Shown here in pieces: positions 1-11,044 of a stretch of 64,000 bases of DNA. The DNA comes from Symsagittifera roscoffensis (taxonomy: Eukaryota > Xenacoelomorpha > Acoela > Convolutidae), in assembly GCF_963678635.1 (NCBI RefSeq), contig NC_087066.1, forward strand, positions 31,005,301 through 31,069,300, written 5' to 3'. The notes under the pieces were generated by a model that saw only the letters and a program-made list of their open reading frames with translations, had not been told where the DNA came from and searched no databases. The position numbers and the translations under genes were made by a program. Position 1 is the first letter of the stretch. Every line of letters starts with the position of its first letter.

Positions 1-2
1 AT

Positions 3-632
3 AAATTAGCCAGTAGCTCGCTCTCTCGTGCTCATAAAACGTTATGTATAGCCGAGCAAAACCATATATCGCAATACTGTTATGCCTTTGGTGTTTTAAG
101 TCTCAACCACAAGTACCAATCAAAACGTGCCCAAACTTTTTTAGACGGCGAATTAGCCCATAGAAATGATATAATAATCTGTCACGATCTGATCAACAAT
201 TCAATCAGCAAGCACAATAGTAACAACGATACAGCACTCACGGAATTTGAACTGCGCAACATTCTGCTTTATTACAAAAGTAAAATTGCTGCAATTGTAT
301 ACTGTCAACGAGTCGAAACTCCTAAAATCTACGATTTGCTTTGCTCAACGGGCATTTTAAATTTAAGCGTGACTGGCGACTTAATCTCTAAGCGTAAGCA
401 GAAAGACACTCGCTTCCTCCGTCAGTACTTCCAAATTCACCAAGAAACTGACCTTGAACTAAAGTCTTTCTCGATAGTCCGAAGTAATACGGCAAACTTA
501 AAAAAAATAAAGAACAAAAAAAGCGGTCCTCTCAAAAAAACGTCGTGCCGAACGCAATCGCCACCTAGCTGTCGAATCTGCAGCAAAGAGCCTTTGATAT
601 TCTTTGTAGTGTCCATGTATTTCAATTTGTAA
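3..632 (+). CDS. Open reading frame truncated by window start; unidentified retroelement-associated protein (3' part)
   Basis: The frame is open from the first complete codon (base 3) to a TAA at 630-632, giving 209 codons. There is no in-frame ATG before the last few codons, so the start lies upstream of the window. The protein is basic at its C-terminus. It has a hydrophobic patch followed by HDLINN (about residues 59-64), then an AAIVYCQRV stretch and a Lys/Arg-rich segment, and resembles a small globular domain. I do not recognise a catalytic motif with confidence. The mixture looks like hypothetical proteins found next to nematode-type retrotransposons, but that is an impression from memory. 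The absence of any stop contrasts with the heavily broken gag-pol that starts 222 bases downstream. It could be an extra 5' ORF of the BEL element, the end of another element, or a host exon. Confidence 0.4.
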   Translation, partial: KLASSSLSRAHKTLCIAEQNHISQYCYAFGVLSLNHKYQSKRAQTFLDGELAHRNDIIICHDLINNSISKHNSNNDTALTEFELRNILLYYKSKIAAIVYCQRVETPKIYDLLCSTGILNLSVTGDLISKRKQKDTRFLRQYFQIHQETDLELKSFSIVRSNTANLKKIKNKKSGPLKKTSCRTQSPPSCRICSKEPLIFFVVSMYFNL

Positions 633-853
633 TTTAATTCTAAATTACTGTTTTCCTTTTTTTTTTTATTTCCGCTCGCTCTAAATCGTAAAGGCGAACT
701 TCCCACCCCCTTTGTAAAGTAAAGTGTGACAATCTTTATTGCAACTCCGGTTTTTTCTGAGCAGGTGTGAAGAGTGACATCACACTTGACTTTTTAATCC
801 CCTTTTTTCGATATTTCACAACCGCCCGCTTTTCCTTTATTTAAAGCTAAGTC
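633..853 (+). other. Non-coding leader between the upstream ORF and BEL gag
   Basis: This T-rich stretch includes a long T run at about 657-668 and no ORF. No copy of the candidate 3' LTR (8391-8680) is visible here, so a 5' LTR for the BEL element is not identified directly before gag. Confidence 0.4.
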
Positions 854-3800
854 ATGACAGATAAGCAAGCTCAGAAGCTGTCTAGGTGTTTTGACGGACG
901 TAGGAAATAAGAGGAGGAATTTTATAGGCTCTATTCAGATCTGAAAGACTCACTCTTAGCAAAGGTAAGGACAGTCAAAGTTGAAAGGTCTATCCAGCAG
1001 TGCCAAATAGCATTAGAAAACGCAATAAGGAAACACGACGACCTTCGCATTCTTGCTCAAAAAACGCTAGAACCTAGCAGTGCTCTCGCTGATCTTGACA
1101 CTTGTTTGATCAGCATTACTTGCGCTCGAGATGAAATGCTGGAATTGTTAATTAAGCACTTGGTAATGGCGAAAACTTTGTTTCCAGAGACTGGAGATGC
1201 TGACCCGCAAGCATCGCGAGCTGCTTCAGCTGTCAGCCGGTCCACCCGATATAGTTCCCTGCACTCTAGAGCGTTTTCAATGACTTCGAGTCAGCGCAAA
1301 CGCGAACTCGAAATAGCAAAATTGCGACGTCTTGAAATCGAGTGACAAAATGAAACAGGTATCCGCCTAAAAGAATAAGAAAACGAATTGACTCTTGAGA
1401 CACTTGTTGAGGAGAACAAACGAAAGCTCAATGAGGCCAAAATAGTTGAAACAGAGTTAATGGATGATGATCGGACATTGATACTGACATCAATAAAACC
1501 GCTCTGCCTTCGAGTAAAACACAACAAGTTGTCGCTGAAACCCGAACAAAAGATTGGGTAGATGAAGCACTCAATACACATTCGTCGGAACTTGCATCAA
1601 CTATAACCATTGCTCCCCGGCAAGAACCTCAACCTCCGGGCATCGCAAATTTGGTTTCTTCGTCTCTACCACCAAGCACGGTTGATCTAATAAACGTCCA
1701 CTTTTTTCCATCCAGTAGCAACCCAAGCGTTTGCCTACCATTACAATCGGTGGTATCATCTACCGTTCATAATTTGAAGATTCCTTCTCAACCTCTCCCA
1801 CCGCCGCCGCTACCACCCCCGCCCCCGTCCTCGCACCCGCTTCCTTTCAATCCACGTATGCCAGCAGCAATGGTCCCCACATTACATGCTTCTGTCCCAG
1901 TTAATACAACAGTCAATACGGCAACCCAGCCGGTGAACCTGATTCCTATTACTGCTCCACCAGCGAGTATTAATAACTCAACTCGTGTTTCAACAAATCA
2001 ACCATCCTTCAACCATCCACATCCAGTTCGTTATATACCCAATATGAATAACTGGAGAACGGCACCTCCAACCACCGCGCCATTTACCGCATCAGATTCT
2101 ACAGTACCCCAGGCATTAAATACCGTTCAAACTGTCACACCAATAGTGCAACCACCACTTTCACAATACCCGTGCAATGTTGGAGGGACAGTGTTTTACA
2201 ATAACCAAGCGCAAGTGTCAACACAGCAGTTGTCTCAAGTCCCCAGCTATCCACATAGTGCCTTAGCTTATCCGACATCATTTGTTCCTCAGTCACACAA
2301 TTTTGCTTCAACCTCAGTTCAACCACCACCTAATGCAGTAACCCTTGAAGATTTAAAGGAAATACTAACTTTCAACCGTAAGGATCCATTACCACCGTTG
2401 AACCTTAGAAAATACGGTGGCTGTCCACTTCAGTGGTTTGAATGGATTGGACAATTCCGAAGTGCTGTGGACTCTCAAAACTTGTGAGATGATGTTAAGC
2501 TGCACTACCTTAAATCATTAGTCAAAGATAAAGCTGAGACTGCTATAGCTGAGTTTGCCTATAGTGGTACGATGTACAAAGATGCTCTCATGAAACTTGA
2601 GAGAAAATTTGGCCAACCTCAAATAATAATACGTGCATATCTGGACAAACTTTATAATTCACCGCCCGTTAAGATGCATAGTTCCGACAGCATCATAAAG
2701 ATTGGGTAGATGAAGCACTCAATACACATTCGTCGGAACTTGCATCAACTATAACCATTGCTCCCCGACAAGAACCTCAACCTCCGGGCATCGCAAATTT
2801 GGTTTCTTCGTCTCTACCACCAAGCACGGTTGATCTAATAAACGTCCACTTTTTTCCATCCAGTAGCAACCCAAGCGTTTGCCTACCATTACAATCGGTG
2901 GTATCATCTACCGTTCATAATTTGAAGATTCCTTCTCAACCTCTCCCACCGCCGCCGCCACCACCCCCGCCCCCGTCCTCGCACCCGCTTCCTTTCAATC
3001 CACGTATGCCAGCAGCAATGGTCCCCACATTACATGCTTCTGTCCCAATTAATACAACAGTCAATACGGCAACCCAGCCGGTGAACCTGATTCCTATTAC
3101 TGCTCCACCAGCGAGTATTAATAACTCAACTCGTGTTTCAACAAATCAACCATCCTTCAACCATCCACATCCAGTTCGTTATATACCCAATATGAATAAC
3201 TGGAGAACGGCACCTCCAACCACCGCGCCATTTACCGCATCAGATTCTACAGTACCCCAGGCATTAAATGCCGTTCAAACTGTCACACCAATAGTGCAAC
3301 CACCACTTTCACAATACCCGTGCACTGTTGGAGGGACAGTATTTTACAATAACCAAGCGCAAGTGTCAACACAGCAGTTGTCTCAAGTCCCCAGCTATCC
3401 ACATACTGCCTTAGCTTATCCGACATCATTTGTTCCTCAGCCACACAATTTTGCTTCAACCTCAGTTCAACCACCACCTAATGCAGTAACCCTTGAAGAT
3501 TTAAAGGAAATACTAACTTTCAACCGTAAGGATCCATTACCACCGTTGAACCTTAGGAAATACGGTGGCTGTCCACTTCAGTGGTTTGAATGGATTGGAC
3601 AATTCCGAAGTGCTGTGGACTCTCGAAACTTGTGAGATGATGTTAAGCTGCACTACCTTAAATCATTAGTCAAAGATAAAGCTGAGACTGCTATAGCTGA
3701 GTTTGCCTATAGTGGTACGATGTACAAAGATGCTCTCATGAAACTTGAGAGAAAATTTGGCCAACCTCAAATAATAATACGTGCATATCTGGACAAACTT

Positions 3801-4744
3801 TATAATTCACCGCCCGTTAAGATGCATAGTTTCGACAGCATCATAAGTTTTGCATCCATGATAGCAAGCATAATTGGAGTGTTCAAATCTTTACATTAGA
3901 ACGCAGACCTTAAAAGTGCAACACTTCTCGATAAAGCAATAGAGAAGCTCCCACTTAATATGAAAGAGTCTTGGTCGTTCCACACCGTAAAACGGAGTTT
4001 GTATGCTCCGTCTTTTATTGATTTCAATCATTGGCTGGAGGATAAAGCTGAAGCGCATGAACGTATGTGTCCTTCATCAAATTACAATAGATATCAGGAT
4101 AATTCGGTTCGGACAAAAACCAATGTTAAAATATTTGCCGCAAACTCGCAAGCTAAGTTTGACGCAAATATTCAATATAGTCCATGTTTAGTTTGTAAAG
4201 GCAAGCATTCATTTTTTAAATGTAGCCTTTTTAAAGAAAAAACTCCAACACAGCTTTGCTTTTCTTGTTTTCAAAGAAATCACATGTTTAGGAAATGTCC
4301 CAAGCCCTAAACTTGTCCTAAACCACAGTGCAAGAGCACTCATAATGAGTTACTGCACGGCGCAGAACGCGTTTTCCCTACAAATAACCAATCTGGTTAT
4401 GCACCGCACACAACTGCAGCCAATACCGCAGTTCAAACTCCCTTTAGATCCACGACGCAAAACAAAACTTGTGGGACATCCCTTATGAATCTAAAAGGAC
4501 TGATGCCACTTATAAACCTCACATTATCATCAAATGACTCTGAAACCACCGCACTTGTGTTATGTGACACAGCTTGCAGTCACTCTTGTATTTCACCTGA
4601 ACTCGCTCGCAGACTCAATCTGACAGGTAGGAAAATTGATTTGACTGTCAATGGCGCCAATTGTTCCGAAGATATTACTTCAGAACAAGTTGATTTGAAC
4701 GTTTCTTCTGAATTTGATCCAGATATTTTTTCACCGTTTGTGCA
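854..4744 (+). pseudogene. gag: BEL/Pao gag (broken, internally duplicated)
   Basis: A plausible start is the ATG at 854. A coiled-coil, Lys/Glu-rich N-terminal part (to about 1470) is interrupted by stops at 908, 1343 and 1376. After a frame change comes a proline-rich segment (Pro run near 1797-1830), then the DUF1759-type capsid region with GGCPLQWFEWIGQF (2421-2462 and again 3569-3610). Two zinc knuckles follow: CLVCKGKHSFFKC (CX2CX3HX4C, about 4185-4223) and CFSCFQRNHMFRKC (CX2CX4HX4C, about 4258-4300). A further Cys/His motif runs past the TAA at 4308. The protein would bind genomic RNA and assemble particles. It is inactivated by stops and by the 1148-bp duplication, which changes frame because 1148 is not a multiple of 3. 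Confidence 0.85.
1551..3846 (+). repeat. Tandem duplication of 1148 bp inside BEL gag
   Basis: Bases 1551-2698 and 2699-3846 are the same 1148-bp segment in direct orientation, differing at about eleven positions by eye (~99% identity). The junction has a few bases of shared sequence (AAAGATTGGG begins both copies). Both copies carry the same TGA (2485 and 3633), so that stop predates the duplication. Most differences change an amino acid. Confidence 0.95.
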
Positions 4745-4795
4745 TATGTAAAAAACAACATTTACATAGGTTCAGATATAATTAACGTTCGTAGG
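4485..4795 (+). pseudogene. BEL/Pao aspartic protease domain (DUF1758-like)
   Basis: The segment reads ALVLCDTACSHSC with Asp-Thr-Ala at 4566-4574, the place of the retroviral-type D-T/S-G catalytic triplet, followed by ISPELARRLNLTG as in the Pao protease family. Gly is replaced by Ala in the triplet. The frame ends at TAA 4749-4751. The family's continuation, with the IYIGSDI phrase, is read in another frame (frame 2) from about 4740, so a frameshift falls near 4735. The domain would cleave the polyprotein. It continues directly from gag and into RT. Confidence 0.7.
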
Positions 4796-6040
4796 TTGCA
4801 AGAGAAATACACTCACTTGGAACCAATTGATTCAGTCGAATTTCGGTACGCTGATGTCGAAATGATTCTAGGTCAAGATGTTTATGAGTACATTTGTCCT
4901 CTGGAACACTGCCAGGATAAAAGCCAAAAATCAACTTTCGCCGTTCGCCTCCCAATTGGATGGGTCTTAAGTGGTCCACTCCCTGCCTCCACCGGCCTGA
5001 TCTCAACATGCTTGCATTGTAACATCGAAGATGTAAGTTTGGTAGAGCAGGTCAAATCTTGGTACGAACTTGAACCATACGGTACGTATAAACAAGTAGA
5101 TGCCCGATCGTCAGACGATGAAAGGGCGAATAAAACTTTAGAAGCATCAACTATACATGATGGCGATAGATACGCCGTTGGGATGCTTTCAAATCGTTCC
5201 GCTAGGGAATGGTATCTTCCTAATCACCCCGTGATTAATCCAAATAAACCCGGAAATGTCCGCCGCGTCCTAAATGGTGCAGCCAAATTTCATGGATCGT
5301 CACTTAATAAAGCTCTTTTGGTTGGCCCAGATATGCTTCAGAATCTGCTGGCCGTCCTAATGAGATTCCGTCAACATCAACAGGCAGTATGAGCTGATAT
5401 TGAAGGCATGTTCCTTCAGGTTGGTGTTCTCCCAATCGACCAACTGTCACTTCGTTTTCTGTGGCGGGAGGATCCCACAACCGATGTGGTAACGTATCAA
5501 TACACGCGACACATTTTCGGAGCTCGTGACTCGCCCACATGTGCTAATTTTGCTCTTCAAAAGACAGCTCGCGACAATCAAGTCTTGTTCCCCGACGCAG
5601 CGTCAGCCGTGATGCAAAAATTCTATATGGACGATTATCTTGATTCGTTTCCCGAACCTGAACAGGCCTTAAAATTAAGTAAGGACCTTGTAGAACTACT
5701 TAAGTTAGGAGGATTTAAGCTGACAAAATTCGTGAGCAATATCAAAGAGATTCAGAAAGAGTTATGTACGTCAAGCGACAATTTAAGTCAAGTTAAGGAG
5801 ATTCTAAGTAGTGAAGGTCAAGAATCGCATGTTCTAGGTTTGAAATGAGATCACGTTCTTGATACATTGGTAGTTAGTCGAGGTGTAAACAGAGAACTGA
5901 ATGATACTGTTACCCAACGTACAGTTCTAAGTTTTGTCTCTTCAGTTTTCGACCCTATTGGGTTAGTCGCTCCGTACACTGTCAAAGCCCGACCTTTCTT
6001 AAAGAGATTTGGAGAATCAGTGGTCAACAATGGGATAACC
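4745..6040 (+). pseudogene. BEL/Pao reverse transcriptase
   Basis: Frame 2 encodes a connection to protease, then EWYLPNHPVINPNKPG, VRRVLNGAAKF and MRFRQHQQAV. A TGA at 5390-5392 follows. RT motif A (ADIEGMF, Asp codon 5396-5398) comes next, then LRFLW, RHIFGARDSPTCANFAL, and motif C YMDD at 5624-5635. Both catalytic Asp sites are still present. A second TGA lies at 5846-5848, and the linker to RNase H (SSVFDPIGLVAPYTVKA) continues to about 6040. The enzyme would copy element RNA into DNA. The two stops and the frame change at ~6040 make it inactive. Confidence 0.9.
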
Positions 6041-6558
6041 CACTTCCTTTGGACTTGAATGCCAAATTCATCGAATGGCGGTCTGGTCTACCCATCCTGG
6101 GCCAACTGATCATACCGAGATGCTACTTTCCATCCGCAGTTGACAAAATTGAACTCCATATGTTTGGTGACAGTTCACAGGAAGTCTTCTGTGCAGTTGA
6201 ATTTCTCCGTGCGCGCATTATTGATACACATGAGACAAAACTCGCCTTCATTTTGGGTAAAGCCCGCGTAGCACCAATGAAGGCTATTTCTATCCCAAAA
6301 TTAGAGCTGCAAGCTTCTTTGCTTGCTACACGCCTCAAAATAGATATCATGAAAGCACTTTCCATCCCTATAAATGATGTCTTTATGTGGACTGACAGCA
6401 CCACTGTGCTACAAAGGCTCCATTCGACTGCAAAGTAGCCAGTATTTGTCGCTAATCGAGTAGGCGAAATACTGGAAGTTACCACTGTCGACGAATGGTA
6501 TCACGTAGATACTGAAAACAACCCAGCTGATACTGGTACTCGAGGTATTGCCGCTGAA
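6041..6558 (+). pseudogene. BEL/Pao RNase H domain
   Basis: Frame 1 carries ELHMFGDSSQEVFCAVEFLR (first acidic residue), KLELQASLLATRL (Glu) and FMWTDSTTVLQRL (Asp), the carboxylate set of a Pao RNase H, which removes RNA from the RNA-DNA hybrid. A TAG at 6436-6438 breaks the frame. The downstream phrase NPADTGTRGI is the family's RNase H to integrase linker. Entry is by a frameshift near 6040. Confidence 0.8.
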
Positions 6559-8212
6559 GCCTTGAAGGACAGCAGCTGGACTCAAGGTCCCAGCTTCCTC
6601 AGAACCAGTGATTGGCCCTTTCGACCAAATGTCGATGTGATTACAAAAATAAAATTAAAAGGTCCTATCGATGATGTCATCGATACTGCCACTAATTTTG
6701 TAATCAATCCGTCAGTCCCTGAACCCGTCATTAAGTGGAAACGTTACAGCTCGTTTCTCAAATTGTTGCGCGTAGTAGCATTCATCCTCCGATTAAATCC
6801 TAAATTTAATCATTTTCGTGGAACAATCGCTAATATCGTTAAACCGTCTGAGATAGATAATTCTCAACGAATGTTGTTTCATCTTTCTCAAAAAGAAGCG
6901 TTCCCCTCAGAGTTCAAATTATTGAGTTCTGAGAAATATGTTAAGAATGTAAGCCCTATTGCAACTCTCTCCCCATTCATTGACTCCGATGGACTTCTTA
7001 GATCCATAGGACGCATTAGTCGTCTCTCTGAACTCGAATTTAAAAATAAATATCCCACATACTTGATGGCCGTCATCCATTAGTCAAATTGTTTGTGGCT
7101 CATCAACACAACAAACATGAACATCAGTCAATTGACTACCTACGATCTGTCATCCAGATAGAATATGCAATCTTAAAATTAAGATCATTGTTCCGTAACA
7201 TTGAACTTAATTGTAAAAACTGCCGAAAGCGAAAGTTGAAAACCATCACTCCTTTCATGCCTGATCTGCCAATTGAGCGTCTTGGATACCGCCAAGCGCC
7301 CTTCAACAATTGCGGAGTCGATTACTTCGGACCCTTTCACGTAACAATCCGTAGGAGTTCGGAGAAACGTTGGGCGTTTTTGTTCACTTGTTTGACCACT
7401 AGAGCCATCCATATTGAAGTCGTACCATCAATGAATTCAAGCTCCTGTGTCATGGAAGTAGAACCATTCATCGCTAGACGAGGAACTCCATCGAAAATTT
7501 GGTCCGATAATGTTACAAACTTTGTCGGTGCAGAGAAAGAGCTTCTTCTGTGTACTCGAGCATGGAATGATCTTGCGCCCGCTCTCCTTGTCCACAAAGG
7601 CATCGAATGGAAGTATAACCCACCATCTTCACCACATCATGGTGGCTCTTGGGAACGTCTTGTACGTAGTTGCAAGAGAGTTTTCTACTCCATCTTCACA
7701 CCCCGTAAATTAACCGACGAGGTACTCCAGGCCACATTTTGTCTGGTGGAACAGTCCCTCAATGCGCTTCCACTTACAGCGGTAAGCAGTGACCCGAATG
7801 AGACTGAGGCTTTAACGCCAAATCACTTCTTGATAGGCCAGCGCTCAGTTAGTTTCCCGTCGATTGCGAAGGACGAAATTTTGATCATCGAAAGCGTTAT
7901 CTTCGCGCACAAGGTTACGCTAACGCCATCTGGACTAGATGGCTACGCGAGTACGTTCCGACTCTCAACAAACGCCGTAAATGGCACACACCTACCGAAC
8001 AAGAACTCAAAACCGGAGATCTTGTTTGGATCGTCGAGGATAGTAGCCCGCGTGGTTACTACCCTCTTGCTCGCGTCAAAACGCTTAACTATGGCAAAGA
8101 CGCTACTGCCCGTTCCGCACTCCTTAAAACCGCAACAGGAGATTTAACCCGACCTCTTGTTAAACTCGGCCCAGTTCTCGCTCCGTTGGGGCCCGAGGAT
8201 GTTCAAGATTGA
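6559..8212 (+). pseudogene. BEL/Pao integrase with DUF5641-like C-terminal domain
   Basis: The zinc-binding region contains a His-His..Cys-x2-Cys arrangement ending NCKNCRKRK (around 7210-7240). Catalytic D1 is in CGVDYFGPF (codon 7320), D2 in WSDNVTNF (codon 7506), and E in GGSWERL (codon 7653), 48 residues after D2. The DDE residues are intact, but the usual Gly after SDN is Val. Frame changes near 7075 and 7895 split the domain. From about 7895 to the TGA at 8210-8212 the other frame reads the C-terminal domain (REYVPTLNKRRKW, GDLVWIVEDSSPRGYYPLARV) typical of Pao integrases. The enzyme would insert the cDNA into the genome. Confidence 0.88.
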
Positions 8213-8234
8213 AACTAAAATGAAAGCATATCAA

Positions 8235-8306
8235 GACCAGCTAGTCTAGCGGTAACGTACTTGACCTGAAACCGAAAGGTCGCCGGTTCGAATCCCGGTC
8301 ATTCCA
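8235..8306 (+). tRNA. tRNA-like sequence (degenerate; tRNA pseudogene or SINE head)
   Basis: A box-A-like TAGTCTAGCGG at 8242-8252 and a box-B GGTTCGAATCC at 8285-8295 match pol III internal promoter consensus at tRNA-like spacing. An anticodon-type stem GACCT/AGGTC can form. The acceptor arms do not pair and the T stem is imperfect, so it is unlikely to be a working tRNA. It sits 22 bases after the BEL pol stop. Immediately after, ATTCCAAGT (8301-8309) is repeated inverted as ACTTGGAAT (8328-8336). Confidence 0.45.
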
Positions 8307-8390
8307 AGTATTTTACTACTAAAAAACTTGGAATACACTTGATTTGAACCGGATAAAAAATTTTCCTAAGTCAAATTTGTTTTTAAATGG

Positions 8391-8680
8391 TGTTCTCGAC
8401 ATGAACTTAATTAGACTTTGGCCAGAATTGACTTCTAACTTCTGGCAAGCGTGAAAATCCCCACTAATTGGCAAAAGTAGTGACAATAAAGTCGCTTTCG
8501 ATTTCGATTTTGTTTAAAACTTGATAATTTTGTTCCGAAACAGATATGATTCCGTTGTTTCCTCTTAATGATTTTCGATAATTATTGAAGGAAAAATATA
8601 TATATATTGAACAATCGTGTTCTCAATCGAGACACATACAACGACGATATACTCGACCGACCCACCTCAGACCGAACACA
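8391..8680 (+). repeat. Candidate 3' LTR of the BEL element
   Basis: The segment starts TGTTCTCGAC and ends CGAACACA (TG...CA), and holds an AATAAA at 8485-8490 and a TATATATATA run near 8597. It lies at the expected place after pol. No matching 5' LTR is in the window, and no target duplication can be tested, so the limits are a guess. Confidence 0.3.
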
Positions 8681-10227
8681 GGTGGAAACAATATGGTTGA
8701 GCTTTGGGCGTTAAAAAACCTTTCAATTGGTCAAAAAATTGAGAAAAAACTTTCCATTTTTTCATCGAAAGTCAAAATAATCAGCGCTCATTAGACCCCT
8801 CTTGCCGAATTGCAGTGCAGTGGAAAGAATCCCGCAAATGCCGCTCCTGGAATAAGCATTGTAATTAACTTAATGTTTTGTGTTCTGATAAAAACTCGAC
8901 GTGGTAAAAAGTTGGTGCGATCTAAAAGACTTAGCCTCCAAAAGGGTACAGACAACGCTTCACAATAACCATGATTGTTATACGAAAAGATAATTTTGCT
9001 GAAAAAAAGAACACGGTTTGGTTAGATTAAAATAATTGTCTGCTCAGCCGCCAACTACAAAGAGTTGGGATAACTCAAAGCGATAGATGTTAAATTGTCG
9101 CTTAAAATTTATTCTTTAATCTCCTTTATATTTAAGGTGTCCTTTTTTCAATTATCTTTTACCAATTAATTGATTTAATCTTCCAGGTCGTCTTAGTGCC
9201 TAATTCTGATGCGTGGAATTTTTATTTAAAAAGTCGGGATGGATTTCTAGGTGAAATCAGTCCTATAGGGGACTTAATCCGCGGGGGGGGGGGGGGGGGG
9301 GTTGTTATCCATTGGGATATCTTCCTAGTTGAGTTCTTACTGGGTTATACATTCCGCGAGCGCTTAAATTGGGCGATAAAGTTTCATACTCATATAACTT
9401 GATTTTTATAAAATCTGTACACAATATAACCCAAATCAATGAAGCTCTGATCTATTTCAATCCGGTTGATTTTTGAGAAAAAAAAATATGAAAACAGTGC
9501 TACCTACCCGAAAAATGTTTAATGTGTTTTTTCAAAGGTGTAGTTTTTCGTTTAATGTTTACTATTCCTTTGACGCTGGTGAAGTAAGAAAACAAACATT
9601 GGGATACATCACCAACTACGCCCAAGGGTAGTGTTGCATTAAGGGGTGTGGCAAAAATGATGAAAAGCTGCAAATTCTGAATAGTTTGAAGAAAAGAAAC
9701 AAAGCAAACAATATCTGAATTAATTACGGGACTGAAAATAAGAAAGAAATGAGGGTTACAAGTAGTACTGAAAGGTGACATATTTTCCGTTCAGAAATTG
9801 AGAGATTGGGTTGCCAATAACTTCAAAAAGTCAGTCTTGCTCCTCAGTCATCAATATTTTTAAGTGCACACATGTGCACTTTCTTTTAAATTCTATCTGG
9901 AGCTGATAGGTTATTTCAGTAAGCTGTCTGAGAGTCTTTACCATAACAATGAGTATGTCGATATTTCTTATAATTATAAAAAATATACTCTTTGAAATGT
10001 TTTACTCATGTGAAATAGGAATTTTCCAAAAATGAAGCTTGCTAGCAAAGGCTTGCTTATATCCATCTGTGTGGCAAAAAAAAATTCGTCAAATAGTTAA
10101 TCAGGATCAGAATTTTTTGCGAAGTCGATTTTTTTTCAAAATCAAAGCTCGAATTGACAGTTTAAAACTTTGTGACGGCTGCTTTTATGGTCAATTTATT
10201 TTAAAGTTCCATAAGCACAAATATTAA
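8681..10227. other. Intergenic, no gene recognised
   Basis: AT-rich sequence holding a run of 19 G (9283-9301). A short perfect palindrome, AGTGCACACATGTGCACT, lies near 9863-9881. ORFs here are short and lack recognisable domains. Confidence 0.5.
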
Positions 10228-10533
10228 CAAGGATAGCCAGCTGGTTTCTGTGCAAATAGTGCAGAATATTCCGACCATAGTCTTAAGAAAATCAAATTTT
10301 TTTTTACAAATAACTGTCGTTTTATCTGCGTGGTGTGATAAAAGGGTCTGAACAAAAATCTAGAATTGGGGCATATTCGAAAATCATAGTTAACTAAGCA
10401 GTTTAGCAAAAAATGACGAGAAAAACAAAAAAATATTTGCCTGAAGTTGCGCGGACAACAAAAAACAGAAAAAAAAAACTAAAAAAAAACACTTGAAGAC
10501 AAACTTTCTCCCCATTGTCAAAGGTCGCAACAT
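10228..10533 (-). mobile_element. Family A non-autonomous element, copy A1 (internally shortened)
   Basis: On the plus strand it begins CAAGGATAGCC, then TGTGCAAATAGTGCA, then ATTCCGACCATAG, and ends AGGTCGCAACA. Inverted motifs GTTCCGACC/GGTCGGAAC mark both ends, but one is about 40 bases inside the end, with a GTGC...GCAC-type hairpin outside it. An internal TGCGTGGTGTGATAAAA is shared with the other A copies. It is about 306 bp, against ~500-780 for longer copies. Confidence 0.75.
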
Positions 10534-10844
10534 TAACTTTCAGCTTTCATCGAAATTGGATCCTGCATTTTACCTGATGTTGAATTTTTTCCCTTAAAAG
10601 TCTGTGTATATAAGTTTGCTTGTATTCCGGCTTTTGTGGGCAGAAAATGTCATCTCCTGGTACTTTTTTTCAAACACAAAATTATCGACAAATTAATCAG
10701 TTATTGTTAAGAAATTTTTTTGGATAGCATATGAAAGTATCGAAGGTTGAAGTAAGAAAAAATTCACTTCTAAATATTTTTCTTGAAACTCTGATGCCGT
10801 TTTTGCTAATTATGGTTGAATAAATCATATTTGTTTTAAAACGC
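10534..10844. other. Intergenic, no gene recognised
   Basis: AT-rich sequence up to the scaffold gap. I see no repeat or ORF of note. Confidence 0.4.
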
Positions 10845-11044
10845 NNNNNNNNNNNNNNNNNNNNNNNNNNNNNNNNNNNNNNNNNNNNNNNNNNNNNNNN
10901 NNNNNNNNNNNNNNNNNNNNNNNNNNNNNNNNNNNNNNNNNNNNNNNNNNNNNNNNNNNNNNNNNNNNNNNNNNNNNNNNNNNNNNNNNNNNNNNNNNNN
11001 NNNNNNNNNNNNNNNNNNNNNNNNNNNNNNNNNNNNNNNNNNNN
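10845..11044. other. Assembly gap (200 N)
   Basis: Exactly 200 N, a typical fixed-size scaffold gap, so the true distance is unknown. ORFs crossing it are meaningless. Confidence 0.98.

Larger units (their letters stand above)
854..8212 (+). mobile_element. BEL/Pao LTR retrotransposon, degraded gag-pol
   Basis: Domain order is gag, CCHC zinc knuckles, aspartic protease, reverse transcriptase, RNase H, integrase and C-terminal Pao domain. Protease-RT-RNaseH-IN order with the RT motif YMDD, the phrases PVINPNKPG and HIFGARDSP, and an integrase with the SDN..NF and HHGGSWERLV motifs identify the BEL/Pao superfamily. The coding frame is broken by in-frame stops at 908, 1343, 1376, 2485, 3633, 3897, 4308, 5390, 5846 and 6436. 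Frame changes fall near 1470, 2697 (duplication junction), 4735, 6040, 7075 and 7895. All three stop codons are used, so recoding does not explain them. The element is dead but clearly readable, and is visibly less AT-rich than its surroundings. Confidence 0.9.

Noticed and set aside
1343-5848. Several TGA stops in BEL gag-pol, suggesting TGA recoding
   Set aside because: TAA (908, 1376, 4308) and TAG (3897, 6436) stops and at least five frame changes occur in the same element, so ordinary decay explains them.
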